Part shown: positions 24,316-24,454 of the stretch, one piece after another
Layout of the letters: each line of letters begins with the position of its first letter
Numbering within the stretch: the stretch's first letter is position 1
Assembly: GCA_013202335.1 (NCBI GenBank)
Contig: JABMQR010000282.1
Coordinates: forward strand, 1 to 24,454
DNA length: 24,454 nt
From: Bacteroidota bacterium
GTDB lineage: Bacteria; Spirochaetota; Spirochaetia; JABMQR01
Direction of reading: 5' to 3'
The notes under the pieces: generated by a model
Database searches by the model: none
What the model was told of the DNA's origin: nothing
Seen by the model: only the letters and a program-made list of their open reading frames with translations
Made by a program: the position numbers and the translations under genes

Positions 24316-24454
24316 TGTTGAAGGTTGCGAAGCAACCTTCAACACAGGAGTTTCTTGAAGAAACTCCACAATATACTTATGCGAAGCAACCTTCAACACA
24401 GGAGTTTCTTGAAGAAACTCCAATATTTTTCTCGAAGCTGCCTTCAACTTAGGA
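24316..24454. repeat. Tandem array of paired hairpins, cut by the window end
   Basis: A perfect 13-bp hairpin (24316-24328/24332-24344, loop GAA) is followed by a 21-base palindrome (24347-24367). The 41-base block 24327-24367 recurs identically at 24381-24421. A third, degenerate copy starts at 24432 and runs off the window. Periods are 54 and 51 bases. In the second copy only the right half of the GAA hairpin is kept. No coding potential seen. Confidence 0.85.

Noticed and set aside
24327..24454. Possible CRISPR array from the evenly spaced identical repeats
   Set aside because: The gaps between repeat blocks are only about 10-13 bases, the blocks are themselves built of two hairpins, the third copy is degenerate, and no cas gene is in the window.

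Overview
The window reads as a stretch of chromosome from an anaerobic spirochaete (Treponema/Spirochaeta-like). The grounds are a plant-length cofactor-independent phosphoglycerate mutase, a small secreted protein of the DUF2259 type that I associate with spirochaetes, a sulfide-dependent homocysteine operon typical of strict anaerobes, moderately AT-rich DNA, and many intergenic hairpin repeats. This is inference: no rRNA or tRNA gene is present to anchor taxonomy. I see no phage, transposase, CRISPR or toxin-antitoxin genes.

Layout. 1-1841: tail of an unknown upstream gene, then gpmI with a clear terminator. 1840-5714: a DUF401 membrane protein (-), diverging from a DGK1/phytol-kinase-type lipid kinase (+), which converges on a multi-spanning membrane protein (-); next comes a secreted DUF2259-like protein (+). 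5821-7059: a divergent dicarboxylate/amino-acid:cation symporter (-). 7246-9251: glutamine-dependent nadE followed 17 bp later by a TIGR04076-type small protein of visibly higher GC. 9485-12844: a 1119-residue GH13 protein (-), with hairpin-rich repeats on both sides. 13117-13695: pth (-). 13907-21420: a six-gene plus-strand operon. 21520-24234: pepD and nagA (-), ending in a tandem repeat cut by the window edge.

The central biology is the 13907-20952 operon. COG1900/DUF39 (aspartate-semialdehyde sulfurtransferase), a NIL-ferredoxin and UPF0280/COG2122 make homocysteine directly from aspartate semialdehyde and reduced sulfur. MetH then methylates it with methyl-THF supplied by MetF. Together these complete aspartate semialdehyde to methionine without O-acyl-homoserine or cystathionine. 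A 144-residue four-helix membrane protein of unknown role follows metF.

Beyond the genes, two signals stand out. One is a family of composite intergenic repeats of 65-200 bp, built from perfect triloop hairpins and an AT-rich core bounded by GAAGTTTT/AAAACTTC; it recurs at about 4761, 5676, 9250 and 12888. The other is a set of genes, mostly for membrane proteins, that lack a Shine-Dalgarno and have a predicted -10 box 6-9 nt before the ATG, suggesting leaderless mRNAs. No gap between genes exceeds 300 bases.
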